Source: Blastobasis lacticolella (taxonomy: Eukaryota > Arthropoda > Insecta > Lepidoptera > Blastobasidae). From it: a stretch of 64,000 nucleotides of DNA. Location of the stretch: contig LR990058.1 in the NCBI GenBank assembly GCA_905147135.1, positions 11,259,349-11,323,348 on the forward strand, read 5' to 3'. Both the position numbers and the translations under genes were made by a program. Below the pieces are notes generated by a model. The model did no database searches and was not told where the DNA came from. It saw only the letters and a program-made list of their open reading frames with translations. Every line of letters starts with the position of its first letter. Position 1 is the first letter of the stretch. Shown here piece after piece: positions 1 through 12,100 of the stretch.

Positions 1-420
1 AGCGTCATCTTAAAATTAATGCTCCCAAAAAAAAAAGCGTTCAATCTTATTCCTAGGTACTTAAAACAGTCCACACACTTATTCTACACCCAGAACAAGT
101 TGTTTCAAATTGAACAATCGAAAAGCAATTTTGGCACGGCAAACGAAACCCGACTCGGAGGTGGTTTCGGCAAATACTCCACATGTTTTCCATTGTTCTT
201 GTGTTCCAGCGACCCCTGCCAAGCAACCAATGGGAAGCCCTTCAGGTAACGTAACTCCGAAGGTCTTGGTAATGTTTATGGTGCGGATTTACGGCGTGCT
301 CGTATTAGATGCTTGGTGCTCTCAGAATTAGTTTTTTACATTTGGTAGGTTTTTATCCGCGCGCGTTGTAGGAACTCTGCTAACATTCTTCTACTGCGAG
401 GGATATTGTTACTTTTCGAG

Positions 421-472
421 GACATAAAGTATCCTTATACCTACACTTGTAGGTATAAGGATACTTTATGTC
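421..472. repeat. Perfect 52-bp palindrome
   Basis: 25-base arms (gacataaagtatccttatac...) are exact reverse complements around a 2-base centre. No open reading frame or element end is associated with it. Confidence 0.9.
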
Positions 473-949
473 ACTGAAAGTCACTGTCACTGAATGAATT
501 TTCGAAATCGGTTATGTAGTTTTGCAGTTTATCACGTTCAAACCGACTAACAACTGTACGGCTAACCTCTCGTCTAAAGTCTCGACCGAAGGTGATCCCA
601 TATTAAAAGTTGAGGCCCTTTGAAATTTGAAGAATCGCTCAGCAATGGCTTCCCCAAAAAATATCATGAGTATTCCATTTGTTTTCTATTTATCTATTTG
701 TGTTGCAGGATCGCCGAAGATAGTTTTATTCGTTCGTTAGTCGATACAATAGAGTTCCTAGTTCCTGTCTGTAAAGTTCAATTGTTAAGTTCCGTAAGTT
801 TCGTCCAAGTCTAATGTAAAGTTCCAGCCGTGCATCAAACTAGTAACTTGTTACTTACTACCACCTACTAGTCTAACAAACTTCTGCAATATACAAGGCA
901 ATGTCGTTGCATTTTAAAACATAGCGAGATACCGCATCGAACACATCGC

Positions 950-1020
950 TAGATAATAAGCTTTGCTTACTTTGGCGCTAGATGGCGCTGTGCTAATTGT
1001 CCAAGCATATTTATTTATTA
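950..1020 (+). mobile_element. Family A SINE, tail only
   Basis: Contains aagctttgcttactttggcg and ctagatggcgctgtg, as in the tails of the longer copies. Confidence 0.55.
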
Positions 1021-1837
1021 CAACTCAGTTACAAACGAGACGACAATAACTCCCACGCACCATAGCTTAGCTCACATTATAGCTCCTATCTTTCTGTATA
1101 CGATACGGGTACCTGTCCTAATCTCGCATTGTGTCAAGTTCAATGCCCTGCCTGAAATAGGTTGCGTCCCGACTACCCGCTAGAGACGGGCGGGCAGCGG
1201 GGGGCAGGGGTAGCCGACCGGTGACATGGCAGGACTACTGAAAGGTAGGTACTTTGTGGTACCTACAGTGCGACAAGGATCATTATAAACGTGTCGTTAA
1301 TGCGCTACGATGGCCTACCTGGAGTTTGCACAGCCAAGATCGATAGTCAGCCGACAATGGAAAGTTAGGCATGACAGACAAAAATCCTTTGTTCAAACTG
1401 CCAGTTGTAAAATGCAAACTAATTAAAGTGACGTTGCATTGTTATCTGTGGTTAGTATGAGTAGGAGTTTTAAAGAGAGTTAACGAACTTTGTTCCGTTT
1501 CCACACAATCTTAAGGCAGTAGAACCAGGTTATACAACGACAATAATGACAATGCGGAGACAATCAGTGGCTTTTCTTTACTAGTTTCCCTACTAGCCCT
1601 CCAGCATATAAATCAATATTCTATGCCTCCAATAACAACTTAAATGTTTTATAAGTTCCCATATCGAAACAGCTGACTTTAAATTGGCTAATTCCCAGGT
1701 TAGAATCTGAAATCATTCAAGAATATTACCAGTCAGAGGGCAGGTGTCTTGTTTAATAACGATGTTATTAGGAGTTGCTTTTTACGTCACACTTATTATT
1801 ATTATTGTCGCGGTAAATTGAATGTTCCATTGCAATT

Positions 1838-2340
1838 GTAAGAGAGGTAGGGTAGCGGGTTATCCCGTTAGAATAATTGCCGCTCGACTGGGGTAGTACC
1901 TACCCCCACCCCATTTTAATAACCTAACCGATAGAAAAAGTTGGATAAGCCCCAACCAAGTTTACTTAGACTCAAATATTTTCTAAACTACATAACCGAT
2001 TTTAATGAAACAAAGCTACAAAACAGCTTGATTAAACTGGCTTTCAAATAGAGAAAACCGCATCCAAATCGAAAACCATCCATCCGTTCGGGAGCTACTA
2101 TGCCACAGACAGACACACAAAGCCACCGCCAAAAATAATATATATTCTGTTTGAAATCGAGTAAGGTTTCCATTCCAGTGCACCATGGGGTGGCGATTTG
2201 GGGATCCGTAGCTTTGGCAGCGGAGGGACATTTGCCTTTTTGCTGCCAGTGCAATGTGTTATAGAGGTGGGCAACACATTGGCGATACTTTCCATTAGGT
2301 GGCCCGCTTGTCTATTTGCCCACCGTATGTCATAAAAAAT
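1838..2340 (+). mobile_element. Poly(A)-type retroposon fragment (family C), interrupted
   Basis: Two blocks (about 1838-1910 and 2140-2330) match the uninterrupted copy at 48225-48569. Shared pieces are tagcgggttatcccgttaga, ccatggggtggcgatttggg and ttttgctgccag. The stretch between them is absent or different in the other copy. Confidence 0.55.
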
Positions 2341-2395
2341 AGTACTTACTTCAAATAAATGGACAAGTGCAAAAATAGATTTAAAACTTCTAGAA

Positions 2396-2520
2396 AGGGG
2401 TGAAAAGGTTTCGGCAACACGTGGGTAGTGTGCCTGGTATTGCTAACGTCCATGGTCTGCGGTGGCTGCTTACCATCAGGTAGGCCGTAAGCTTGTTTGC
2501 CACCTTAGAGGTATAAAAAA
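2396..2520 (-). mobile_element. Dispersed repeat (family D), - strand
   Basis: Reverse complement of the 40055-40175 copy: gcaaacaagcttacggccta, taagcagccaccgcagacc, cacccctttct. Confidence 0.55.
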
Positions 2521-2934
2521 ACTCAAAAAAAAATATCTAACACCACAAACATAATAAACTGACTTCCCCGGCCTGCCGTCCGAACATAGCAATACATGTT
2601 TCGATGTAATATTTTAGACTTTATATAACGAGTAAAAGCGGTAGTCGCAGCTGGTGATGCCACCGCACCCTCGGACATCATTCACAGATGCAAACCACGG
2701 AGCTCTGTCGAGCTTCCGATATAATTCACACGGATTTGAGACAGTCACGGATTCAGAATGGCAGAAGTTAGGATATTTGTACGTTTACTGTTATATAAGG
2801 AGTACGTGTAATTACTATCGACAACGCAGATAGCATACCCTACCCTGACGTTTGTATAGGTAGATATTTTGTGCCCTAACATTTATTTAATTATTAAATT
2901 TAAGACAGTTTCTTTTCGGTAGTGGTAAGTGGTA

Positions 2935-3150
2935 ACGTAACGCAGCCTGAATACTTAAGTTGGTCTGCCACGCATAGGTCCCGGGCTCGATGCCCGGCCG
3001 GGCAGAAATTGAAATAATAACTATTTATTTAAAAATATAAAAGTAGTTAGCAGTTCTCTGGCACCCATAACACAAGCTTTGCTTACTTAGGCTCTAGATG
3101 GCGCTATCTGAATTGTCTTTGTATATTTATTATTATTGTTTATTAACTAA
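2935..3150 (+). mobile_element. SINE with tRNA-like head (family A)
   Basis: The head carries a B-box-like tcccgggctcgatgcccggc and the join gcagaaattgaaat. The tail is aagctttgcttactt and tagatggcgctat. The same order is seen at 50897-51090, so head and tail form one mobile unit. Confidence 0.65.
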
Positions 3151-3738
3151 TTAATACACATATATATTTGTATAAATACTAGAAGGTGAGCTGGTTGTTA
3201 TGAGTGAATTGAATATATTTGATGTTAACGTATTCCGTTCAAAACATAGTTTCAGGCATCATTTTCTGAAGACCTACTGACACCAAAGGAGGTCCAAATT
3301 AATTTTGTCGAAAATTTAATGTTTCTACCGTATAATCTCCAAGAATACCCGGAGAGAAATAATTAATTCAAGGATTTAGGACTTTATTCCTTTAACACAA
3401 AGGCGCATGGTTGAAAGGGAGCGCTTTAATGCCCTAAATCCCGCTCTGAAGCTCCTCGACTCAGAATCTCAGTCGGCAGTATCCTTTCATGGAATTGTGA
3501 GAGGTCGAACAAAGCGTCTCACAATGAATAGGACTACACGCCTCATTCGAGAATATACTCTGCGCACTTCCGTGAAACAATACGATTTGGATACAAAATT
3601 GCTACGAACTCCAAGAGTTTGATGTGTTCCTGGTATCTATCTATACGATGTATTCGTGTGTTTGCCGCGGTATTGATTAAGATATAACGAATCATTTATG
3701 AAATCGCTTGTGGACTGGGCGACTTCGTTCGCGTAACC

Positions 3739-3940
3739 TGACCAGATTGGATCATGGTCCCTTGAATGTTCATGTTTCATCACGATTTTTTCCCCACCGT
3801 AGGAGCATCGATTAGCATTCAACTAATGTACATAACTCAGAAAAGAGTCATTGGTACATGGCCGCAGTGGGATTCGAACCCGGTACCTTTTGCGTGCGAG
3901 TCGGATACCTTAACCACTCGGCCACCGACGATCCTAAGAG
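3739..3940 (-). mobile_element. Family B SINE, 5' portion with tRNA-like head
   Basis: On the - strand it reads cggtggccgagtggttaagg, then ccgggttcgaatcccac, with the body as in the copy at 16130-16450. The head looks like a serine or leucine tRNA, but the body shows that it is a retroposon. Confidence 0.65.
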
Positions 3941-3999
3941 CAGAAATTGAAATGATAATTTGTATTTTCTGTTACGGGTCTCGGTATTCTCCATGTATA

Positions 4000-4200
4000 G
4001 TACTAGTAGACCCAGCGGGACTTCGTTGGTGTACATCTACTTTACCCCTACCTACCCTTTTTTCTTGCTTGTAAACCTTCCTCTTGAATCACTCTATCTA
4101 TTGGTGAAAATTATAAATTATTAAGCATGAAAATCTGTTGCGTAGTTTTAAAGATATAAGCGTACATAGATACAGACGGCGGGAATCGACTTTTTATAAA
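4000..4200. mobile_element. Dispersed repeat (family F)
   Basis: Shares accttcctcttgaatcactc, tatctattg, ttgcgtagttttaaagat and agcgtacata with 43320-43520, and in reverse with 36725-36850. A piece also appears at 39240-39400. Confidence 0.6.
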
Positions 4201-4860
4201 TTCTTGTTTTTCATGAGCCTCGCCTTCTAGGTGCTATTTCGTCATTATCATCATCAACGACCTTACAGGTACCTATTAGGTAGTAATTGGTAGAAACTGA
4301 AATATGCCCAACTTAATTGGTGCCGCTTATTTTTACTGCGACACAGGTCCCCATCATAAAATACAATTTTTCATCTTAATGAAAGGACCCACTCAACATA
4401 AAAGGCCATTTTTAAAACAAGCAGCGCTTAATGGACAGATGCGTATCAGTTTAATCATTCTTCTCTCCCGAAACCCCGATTTGTATTCATTACAATACAT
4501 GTAAAAAACCTGAAACATTTGTGTCCATTAGTACGTGACGTATTTGAAACATTGGGGCACCTGAGTGCTTTTTACGTACATTAATGCGTAAGTAAGTACC
4601 TACCTAAAACAAAATACACCTACTGTCGAAATGGAAAATAAAAGGATTACGGGTAACGTATTACTATATAAAAAATAACCCACCTAAAACAATAATTATT
4701 GGATAATAATCATAATCATAATTTATTAATAACATTCGTTACAAGTCATTATTTTACATATTAAATACATTTGCAATGTCATATTACATAATAATAATAA
4801 AATAATTAAATAGTGAAATGTCAACAATATAAAATAATATTTCAATCATTATTATAGTTA

Positions 4861-5090
4861 CTAGAGTGTAGACACAAGTTTATTTGAGATATTGAGATTT
4901 AAAAATTCATTATAACTATAAAAAGCACTCTTGACGAGCCATCGAGGTAATCTGTCTTTGAATGATGCGGTGCTCGGAGCGTCAACGACGTCTTGTGGTA
5001 GTCTATTATAGACACTGGGTGTTATAATATATGGGTGCTTTTTTCGAAAGCATGTGCATTTGCTTAAATACTTATTTTAAAATGTAGATA
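4861..5090 (-). mobile_element. LINE reverse-transcriptase C-terminal fragment
   Basis: The - strand reads HPYIITPSVYNRLPQDVVDA, then FKDRLPRWLVKSAFYSYNEF, ending at a TAG near 4861. The pattern NRLP...FK..L..WL....FYS is typical of the end of Jockey/CR1-type ORF2. An upstream stop shows decay. Confidence 0.7.
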
Positions 5091-6095
5091 ACATATGTTT
5101 ATCAAAATTAATATTATAATTATAAATGGTGTTTAGATTTTGTTTTTTAAGGCTTTGAAAATAGGTACCCGTGTACGATTGTACGTGGTACGATTTATTT
5201 TTCCATCACTTTTGCAATACAAAACGCCTTGCATAGAACCTAATATCATAGAAATTAGTACACAACTATCCTCTCTATCTAAGGGCGGCTTGCACTAAAT
5301 TCTTAGACATTTTATTAATGACGTTTAATGTCATTTTGTATAAAAAATTTTGTTTATCCTAAGCTCAAATGCAATTAAGAATTTCGTACAAGCCGTCCAG
5401 GGTAATACATACTTGTTTTCTTTGTCCATCGAACATGTTAAAATATAGTAAACAAGACACCAGTGCCCTACCCTACGCACGACGTCTTGTCATCCGGTCG
5501 TCAGGCTATTGTACAAACCGGACGTCAATACCATCTGACTCCGTCCGGAGGTCCGGACACGAAGAGACCCGAAACACCGTCCATTTACTACACTACATCC
5601 TAGCTAAGATAATAGCCCTTTGGGACACACAATCCCATTAAAGATAACATTTGAAATGTTGTCTTATTCTAATGAAGGGATTTGCGACAGGCCATTTCAT
5701 TGGGCCTATTCTATCATTTTGAAAATGTTCGTGTCCCAACAATGTAGTGCGACATGGGTCATAATGACGTGGCGGGGAAAGGAACTAACTGTCGTCATTG
5801 TGGAAACTGAACACTGACGATTTGGGCGAAGACCCTAGCGCTATCCTTCGCGTTCATTATGATCCTTGTCATTGCCTTCGAATGTAACATCGCAACATTG
5901 TATTCCAAAGTCGTGTATTTGATGTTTCACTAAGGTTTACTTCTGTATAATATTTTTATAGGACTTAAGTTAAAAACAAAATAAGGCAAACAGAATAATC
6001 TCTGAGGAATTAAATTGTGCTCGCTGTAATTGGAGTGGAATTTTACTGGCACAAATAAAAGAGTTTATCTTCATGGTGATTTTCATTTGTTTCAG

Positions 6096-6153
6096 TGCAT
6101 ATATCAAAGACGACTTCGCAGTGCTTCCTTACCTCGAAGCTGGCTACAATAGG
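6096..6153 (+). CDS. Pde8: Pde8 exon a: end of receiver-like domain
   Basis: Acceptor tttcag and donor GTAAGT. One base completes a codon from an upstream exon, followed by 19 codons ([19 protein letters not shown]). This matches the receiver-domain stretch just before the PAS linker in PDE8. It is the first exon I can place; the split first codon shows that at least one coding exon lies upstream. Confidence 0.85.
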
Positions 6154-9100
6154 GTAAGTTTATACAACTAAAGACGGATGTAGATACCTATATTTGACAT
6201 TTAATTGTAATTTACTACTTTTTGCCCGGGAATTCGTTCGCGTATAATTCTATTATAACGTTTGTGGCGACATCTATCGCTCTACTGCTCCAATAGGGAA
6301 GACTCAACGATACTTTCTACGAGCACACGAACACAAGGTTGGCAAGCATCCGCACATAGATGACGCTAACCGTCCTACATCGCGCTAAAAAAATATATAC
6401 AACTTCCGACGACCAACTGTCGGGCCCTTGGTCCCCTGGTCACGACACCCGGCCAGGTGGGTAATTACCCTTTTCTACCTTCTCACCATCTTCGCTTGCC
6501 AACATTGGCGGCTACCTTATCCCTGCACAGCCAAAAGTGGTGACCCCGACGTGATCCTTACGTCTTCCCTACCGAACTACCTACGCTACCTTGACCATAG
6601 GCGGCACGGACGCGTGCTTCCTGTCACGACCCTCGACTGCACGGACGCATGCTACCTGATCGCTCATCTGCGGCCTCTCACTGTCCCCACCCAGTCTCGA
6701 CTATAGACTTGGGAACAGCATCGCTTCGGCACTGCTCACGCTAGAGCTTCGCCACGACTCACCGCATCGCTTCAACACGACTCACCGCATCGCCACACTG
6801 ACTACGCTACTCTAGTCAGCTTCAACGCTTCTCGCTTCGGTATCGACCTCCAGTCTCCGGGGGGAGTACTGTGGCGACATCTATCGCTCTACTGCTCCAA
6901 TAGGGAAGACTCAACGATACTCACATTACGAGTACACGAACACAAGGTTGGCAAGCATCCGCACATAGATGGCTCTAACCGTCCTACATCGCGCTAGAGA
7001 AATATATACAACTTCCGACGATCAACTGTCGGGCCACCCGGCCAGGTGGTTAATTACCTTTTTCTACCTTCTCACCATCTTCGCTTGCCAACATTGGCGA
7101 CTACCTTATCCCTGCACCGCCAAACGTTCAATGGGCCCTATTTTAGAACCGCTCGGACCGAACAATTTTAAATTTTCATATTTGACATAAAATATTTAAG
7201 ATTTGGACACATAACGCTGATTTTGAACCGTTCGCTTTCGGCATTGCCAATGTAATTTAAAATTGTTCGTTTCAAGGCGAGCGGTTCAAAAATAGGATGC
7301 CAGACCCGTTCCCGCGGCAAACTCATTAATAAATTTATAGTATAAATTATAGCCTATGTGCTATTCTGGGTTATAAGCTATATTGCTGCCTAATTTCATC
7401 AAAATCCGTTCAATACCTAGTTTTTGCGTGAAGGAGTAACAGAAGGAGGACAAATTCTATATAGGTACCCAAATATTTCCCAAACTACTGATCCTATTTT
7501 CCAACCATTCTTGAGCTACCATGCCACAGGCAGCACCCCTCTTTTTGCATCGGGCCCTCAAAAAGCATCAGACGTCCTTAGCGCTTATAGATACTTTTTC
7601 CAGCTATCCTATAATGTTGAGAAGGCTCCAGCAACGGATAGACAGACAGGTCATTGATGTGATGGCGGCGTTGCTCTGCGTTGGTGGCGGTGGGGATAGC
7701 TCTGGGTAGGGATATGATAGGGGTAGAGTAGGAGTGGGTAGGGTAGGAGTGGGTAGGGATAGGGTAGAGGTAGGCTGGGGTAGGGTAGGAGTTGGGTAAG
7801 GATATGTTAGGGTAGGGGGTAGGATAGGGTAGGAACAGCTACCTATCACGTGGTTTTCACAGTGGTTTTCAAAAAAATACCCAAATAAGGACTCATTATT
7901 TCATAGAATTCAAAATTTAATTTTCTTGATTATAATTTAGCTATATAAGCTGCAGTCGGCGTGGGGTTGGTGTGATCCGGTCCTGGGGCGGCAAACATGT
8001 CACTATGTGTTTCCTTCCATACTTTCCTACCCCCTCCTCTTTAACGATTGAAAGATATATTAAATGTCTAAAATAACCTAATGTTGTAAGAGATCGCTTA
8101 CAGCGATAACGCCGCCTTTACCCACAACTAGTTATGGTTTTTACGGAACTTTTTAAAGTAATTATTCTTGTGTGTGCAATAAAGAATTTATATGTATATC
8201 TATGTATCTATGTCCTACTTTATAAATAAATTTTGAATTTTAATTTGAATTTAACCTTCACAGGTGATGGTCGAGACAGTAGTCGCAAGCGCATGGTGCG
8301 CGGAGGTGCTGCAGGCGCGTGCGGCGGCGGCGGCTGCGCGCGCGCAGCTAGCAGCCGTGGCGGCGCTCGTAGCAGCTGCTGACCGCTGCCGGGACCTCGT
8401 CGCGATCACGGACGACCAGCAGAGAGTGCTCGTGAGTATCTAGGTACCGACGATTGACGATGCTTCATTGACGTTTAAGTGCGGATTTTTGACAGTGGAG
8501 GAGCCAAGTATTTGATTATTTGGTGCCTGAGAAATGTGTTTTTGAGGTGGGTGGTGATGTCCCTGGCGCTGCTAATGTGGTCACAGTGGTAACCACTTTC
8601 CATCAGTAGGCCGAATTGACATTTTTAAAAATGTCACTAGTCTAAGTAAGTAGATGGCGCATGATGATATTATCCATAACTATAGGTAGTAGCTAGTAAC
8701 CAGATTCATTCTTGCGTTTGGGATACTCCTGGTGATATTTGATTGTATTTTTCGTTGGAGGATACTCCTAGACATCACTCGACCTCGAGTTACTCACGCA
8801 AATAATACACACACAACAACATTGCAATGATTACATAGTAGGTAAGTAGGTATAATAAAATCTGCGCCACCGCAAGTATACATAGACACATTACCTTTCA
8901 TCTGGACCTAGTTCCGGCCACACTCCTAAGGAGCAATCTGATACAACGGACAACGCACAAACGGCAAACAATTTCGATAACCAAAATCCAATTCCATTTA
9001 TGGGATTCAACATGTGAGTATCTACAATGGAGGCCCGAGTCCCGACTCAACGGTACCCAAGCGGTAGCTTGATAACATTGAGTAGTCCACAATACACGCA

Positions 9101-12100
9101 TGTCTAGGTTGTTATCTTCGGTTAAGCGCGTATCCATCATCTTGGCGTTAATGTCCCGGTTGTGCTCTCAAACATGAGGGCCCGGGGCCCGCCTTGACCA
9201 TGATCCAGGATTTGGCGATCAGGTAATTACAGTGGAGCGACTACCATCTGACCTCCGTGACCCTGCTACCAGGGGAACCTGACCAGAATGGATGCATAAG
9301 CGCGTATCTATATGCCATTGTAAACCTGGACGCATTACCAGGTCTACTTATGTTGATTTGCACCCTGGCGAATCAGAAAATCAATCAATCACGGCCGGAA
9401 CACACTCGTAACGTTGATTAATCGCGGCCGAACTAATTATTCTATCAACAGCTTGTTTCCGTGGACTGAAGGAATATCTGAAGTCCACTTAGGCGTCGCC
9501 TAAAGTTCAATGCATCGTGTTAGTTTTGTATTAATTTTATTTTCAACTACCTGTCCCCCGCGGTTTTCAGTTTTCGAAACTCCGCTAATATTCGACTATC
9601 CCGGGAGATCCTGTTACTCTCACGGGAAATAAAATACCTACTCTATGACACTTCAAAAGAATGTAGCTTCGTATTACTGAAAAAAGGTTTGAAATCTGTT
9701 CGATAGTTTCGGGGATTTCAAAGAAAAAATCTGTTGAGCAGTAGATATCAGTATAAATAGGAAAATCCTAGTTTCTGATAGAGTAGGTAGGTGAACCATG
9801 ATCGTAAACACGATTAGTAAACGTATCTATGACACAAAGTAATAAAATATCTAAGAATAGAATCAAGCACCAGATGGAACTGTTGTTTGATTCTATTGAC
9901 TTGTTGAATTGTTACTTTCATCATCATCATCACAGCCCATAGCAGGCAATCCACTGCAGGACTAAGGGGCATCCCCCACGAAAGGGGACGTTATTACCAT
10001 AATCTCCACGCTTGGCAGGCGGGTTGGAGATCGCAGAGTTATAAATATAACCATGGAAAACGTTGCTGCCCATTTTTCAGCCTACGTAATCGTAATCTTT
10101 TATCTCGAAAACATTAGTCGCCTGTGTGGAGGTTGTGGCGATAACCTCCCCTTTCGTGGGAGAGGCCCTAGTCCTGCAGTGGACTGTTATAGTCTATGAC
10201 GATGATAAGATCATTCTAGTACACAAAATAGTAATATTCAATGGTGACCTTATAGACCTACGTAGCAACACTCCTGAGCAAACCAACGTAGGTACCTAAT
10301 CGTGACGTGAGCGATGGTAAATCGATAAACTCCTTATCACCTCTGACGTACGTCGCCGTGAATCAGCTGTACTTAACATAATAATACTCTCTCCACGTGA
10401 ATTGTTGTCAACAAGTGGATTTAACAAGCACTACAGAAGTTACTTCGACAGTGCAGAATAACAAGGTGCAGTTAGGTTATTTATACCAACGAGACATTAC
10501 ATATCTTTAGCAGCTTAAGTAAGTTATACGAATAGATATATATTCTATATCGGTTAATTTTGTTCTGTTAAATAAAGTGTAGAATGTTATAGAATCCGTT
10601 CTAGCGAAGCTTGCACTTAGCCGTAATATGCGCCGCAAATAACTTCCATCCCTACCCCTGGATGAGTGGCGGTCAACTACCGTACAATTTTCACGAAACA
10701 CTGCCTTGTACGACCTCGAACGACCTTCTTGCAGCAGTGTTTTCAAGTTCTTAGCCTATCTTTTCATCTGACTCTTAAGCTGGCAACGCATTCCCGATTC
10801 CCCGGTGTTGCGGGTGTCCATGGGCGGCCGTAATCGCTTTCCATCAGGTGGCTCGCTAAATTCATACTTACCTAGAGAGTTGAAAACAACCTTTATTAGG
10901 TTTGCGACTATACCTGCGCGGCCCCACGATGTACAGGCTATCTCTATGTCATCGTTCTGCATTTTTGTCCAGAAAGCGTAACAGACAGAGTTTCGCCGTA
11001 AGTTATCTTGGCTCGGGGTCCACCTTGACCATAATCCAGGTAATTACAGTGGAGCGACGAGGCCTCCGTGGCCCTGTTAACAGGGGAACCAGACTTGGAG
11101 CATCGTTATACATTCAATCGCCTGACTATTCAGATTTCATCACGATGTTTTTCCTCAACGTAAAGGCAGACAGACCTCAGACAGAGTTTCGCTATCCTCT
11201 CATATAATTATATTTTACAACAACGTATCCACATATCATTTAATTAAATCCATTTCCAGCTGACAAACAAATCCTGGTGCCGAGTCATGGGCTGGCGCGT
11301 GGAGGAGGGTCCGCGGCCGCTGGCCGACGCTGCAACGGGCGAAGCTCTACGGCTGGCCACCAGCGGCGCCAGAGACTGGGAGGCCCCTGTGACGCTGAAG
11401 CGGCGGGCGACAACGGACCCTCTGCTGTTGCCTTGTAGGGGCGCCTCTGTGGCTTTAACCAGGTATGTATGGACCTCGTTTAATACTTTTGATTGTTTGC
11501 TAATGTGTTACGGACCCTGGTAGAAGCCAGGACTGACCGCTCGGATGATGATGTGTTAACTGGAATAAAATGTCATGAATTTGTCACATTATAATCACGC
11601 TTTGTACAATGAACTCTCTGACGTGTCTATAATTAATTGTAATAATCAATTGATTTCACTTAGCTTTCACACGTTACAACTACTGCACACAAATCTCTTT
11701 ATCTAATATGACATCAAATGATCACTGTCTTGACTTTGGACATTGATCACTGATCTGACGCTAGTAAACTGTTAAACGCTAGGCATACCTATACTGTTAG
11801 TGTCGGCGGATCATGCTCATTTTTACGTAACACATTCCATACTTAACTTAATCTGCCAATATTAAACTAGCGACACAATTTCAGGAGCACATCGCATGTG
11901 GTATTCGTCTGCGAGACCGGCAACCTGGGCCCGGGGGGCGAGGAGCGGGGGCGGGGCTCCCTCCACTCCATCCGGCGCGGCTCACTGGACGTGCGCTCGG
12001 TAGCTTCGGACGGACTGAGGAGGACATCACTGGCAAAGTTGCAAGGACTACCGCTTGAAGCGCCCATTACTAAGGTGAGGATGAGCGTCCCTGTGTATCG

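Larger units (their letters stand above)
1..6095. other. Repeat-rich stretch upstream of the first visible Pde8 exon
   Basis: Holds a palindrome (421-472), SINE-like pieces (950-1020, 2935-3150, 3739-3935), LINE pieces (1838-2520, 4861-5090) and a dispersed repeat (4000-4200). No convincing exon was found. It is either Pde8 intron or 5' flank. Confidence 0.5.

Noticed and set aside
215..250. Possible 36-base micro-exon (tgttccag ... cttcag then gtaacg)
   Set aside because: Splice-like borders only; the translation matches nothing expected in Pde8.
620..814. AG-preceded open stretch reading IAEDSFIRSLVDTIEF
   Set aside because: Superficially like the Pde8 exon IAEEYF but unrelated beyond three residues; no donor and no homology.
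1226..1244. Possible first exon MAGLLK followed by GTAGGT
   Set aside because: Good ATG context and GC-rich upstream DNA, but the phase does not fit the exon at 6096 and nothing supports it.
3866..3935. Serine/leucine tRNA-like sequence on the - strand
   Set aside because: It continues into a body shared with at least four other loci, so it is the head of a SINE. I could not confirm a full cloverleaf.
6428..6706. 92-residue frame
   Set aside because: It runs from an LTR into the interior of the miniature LTR element and is not a retroelement protein.
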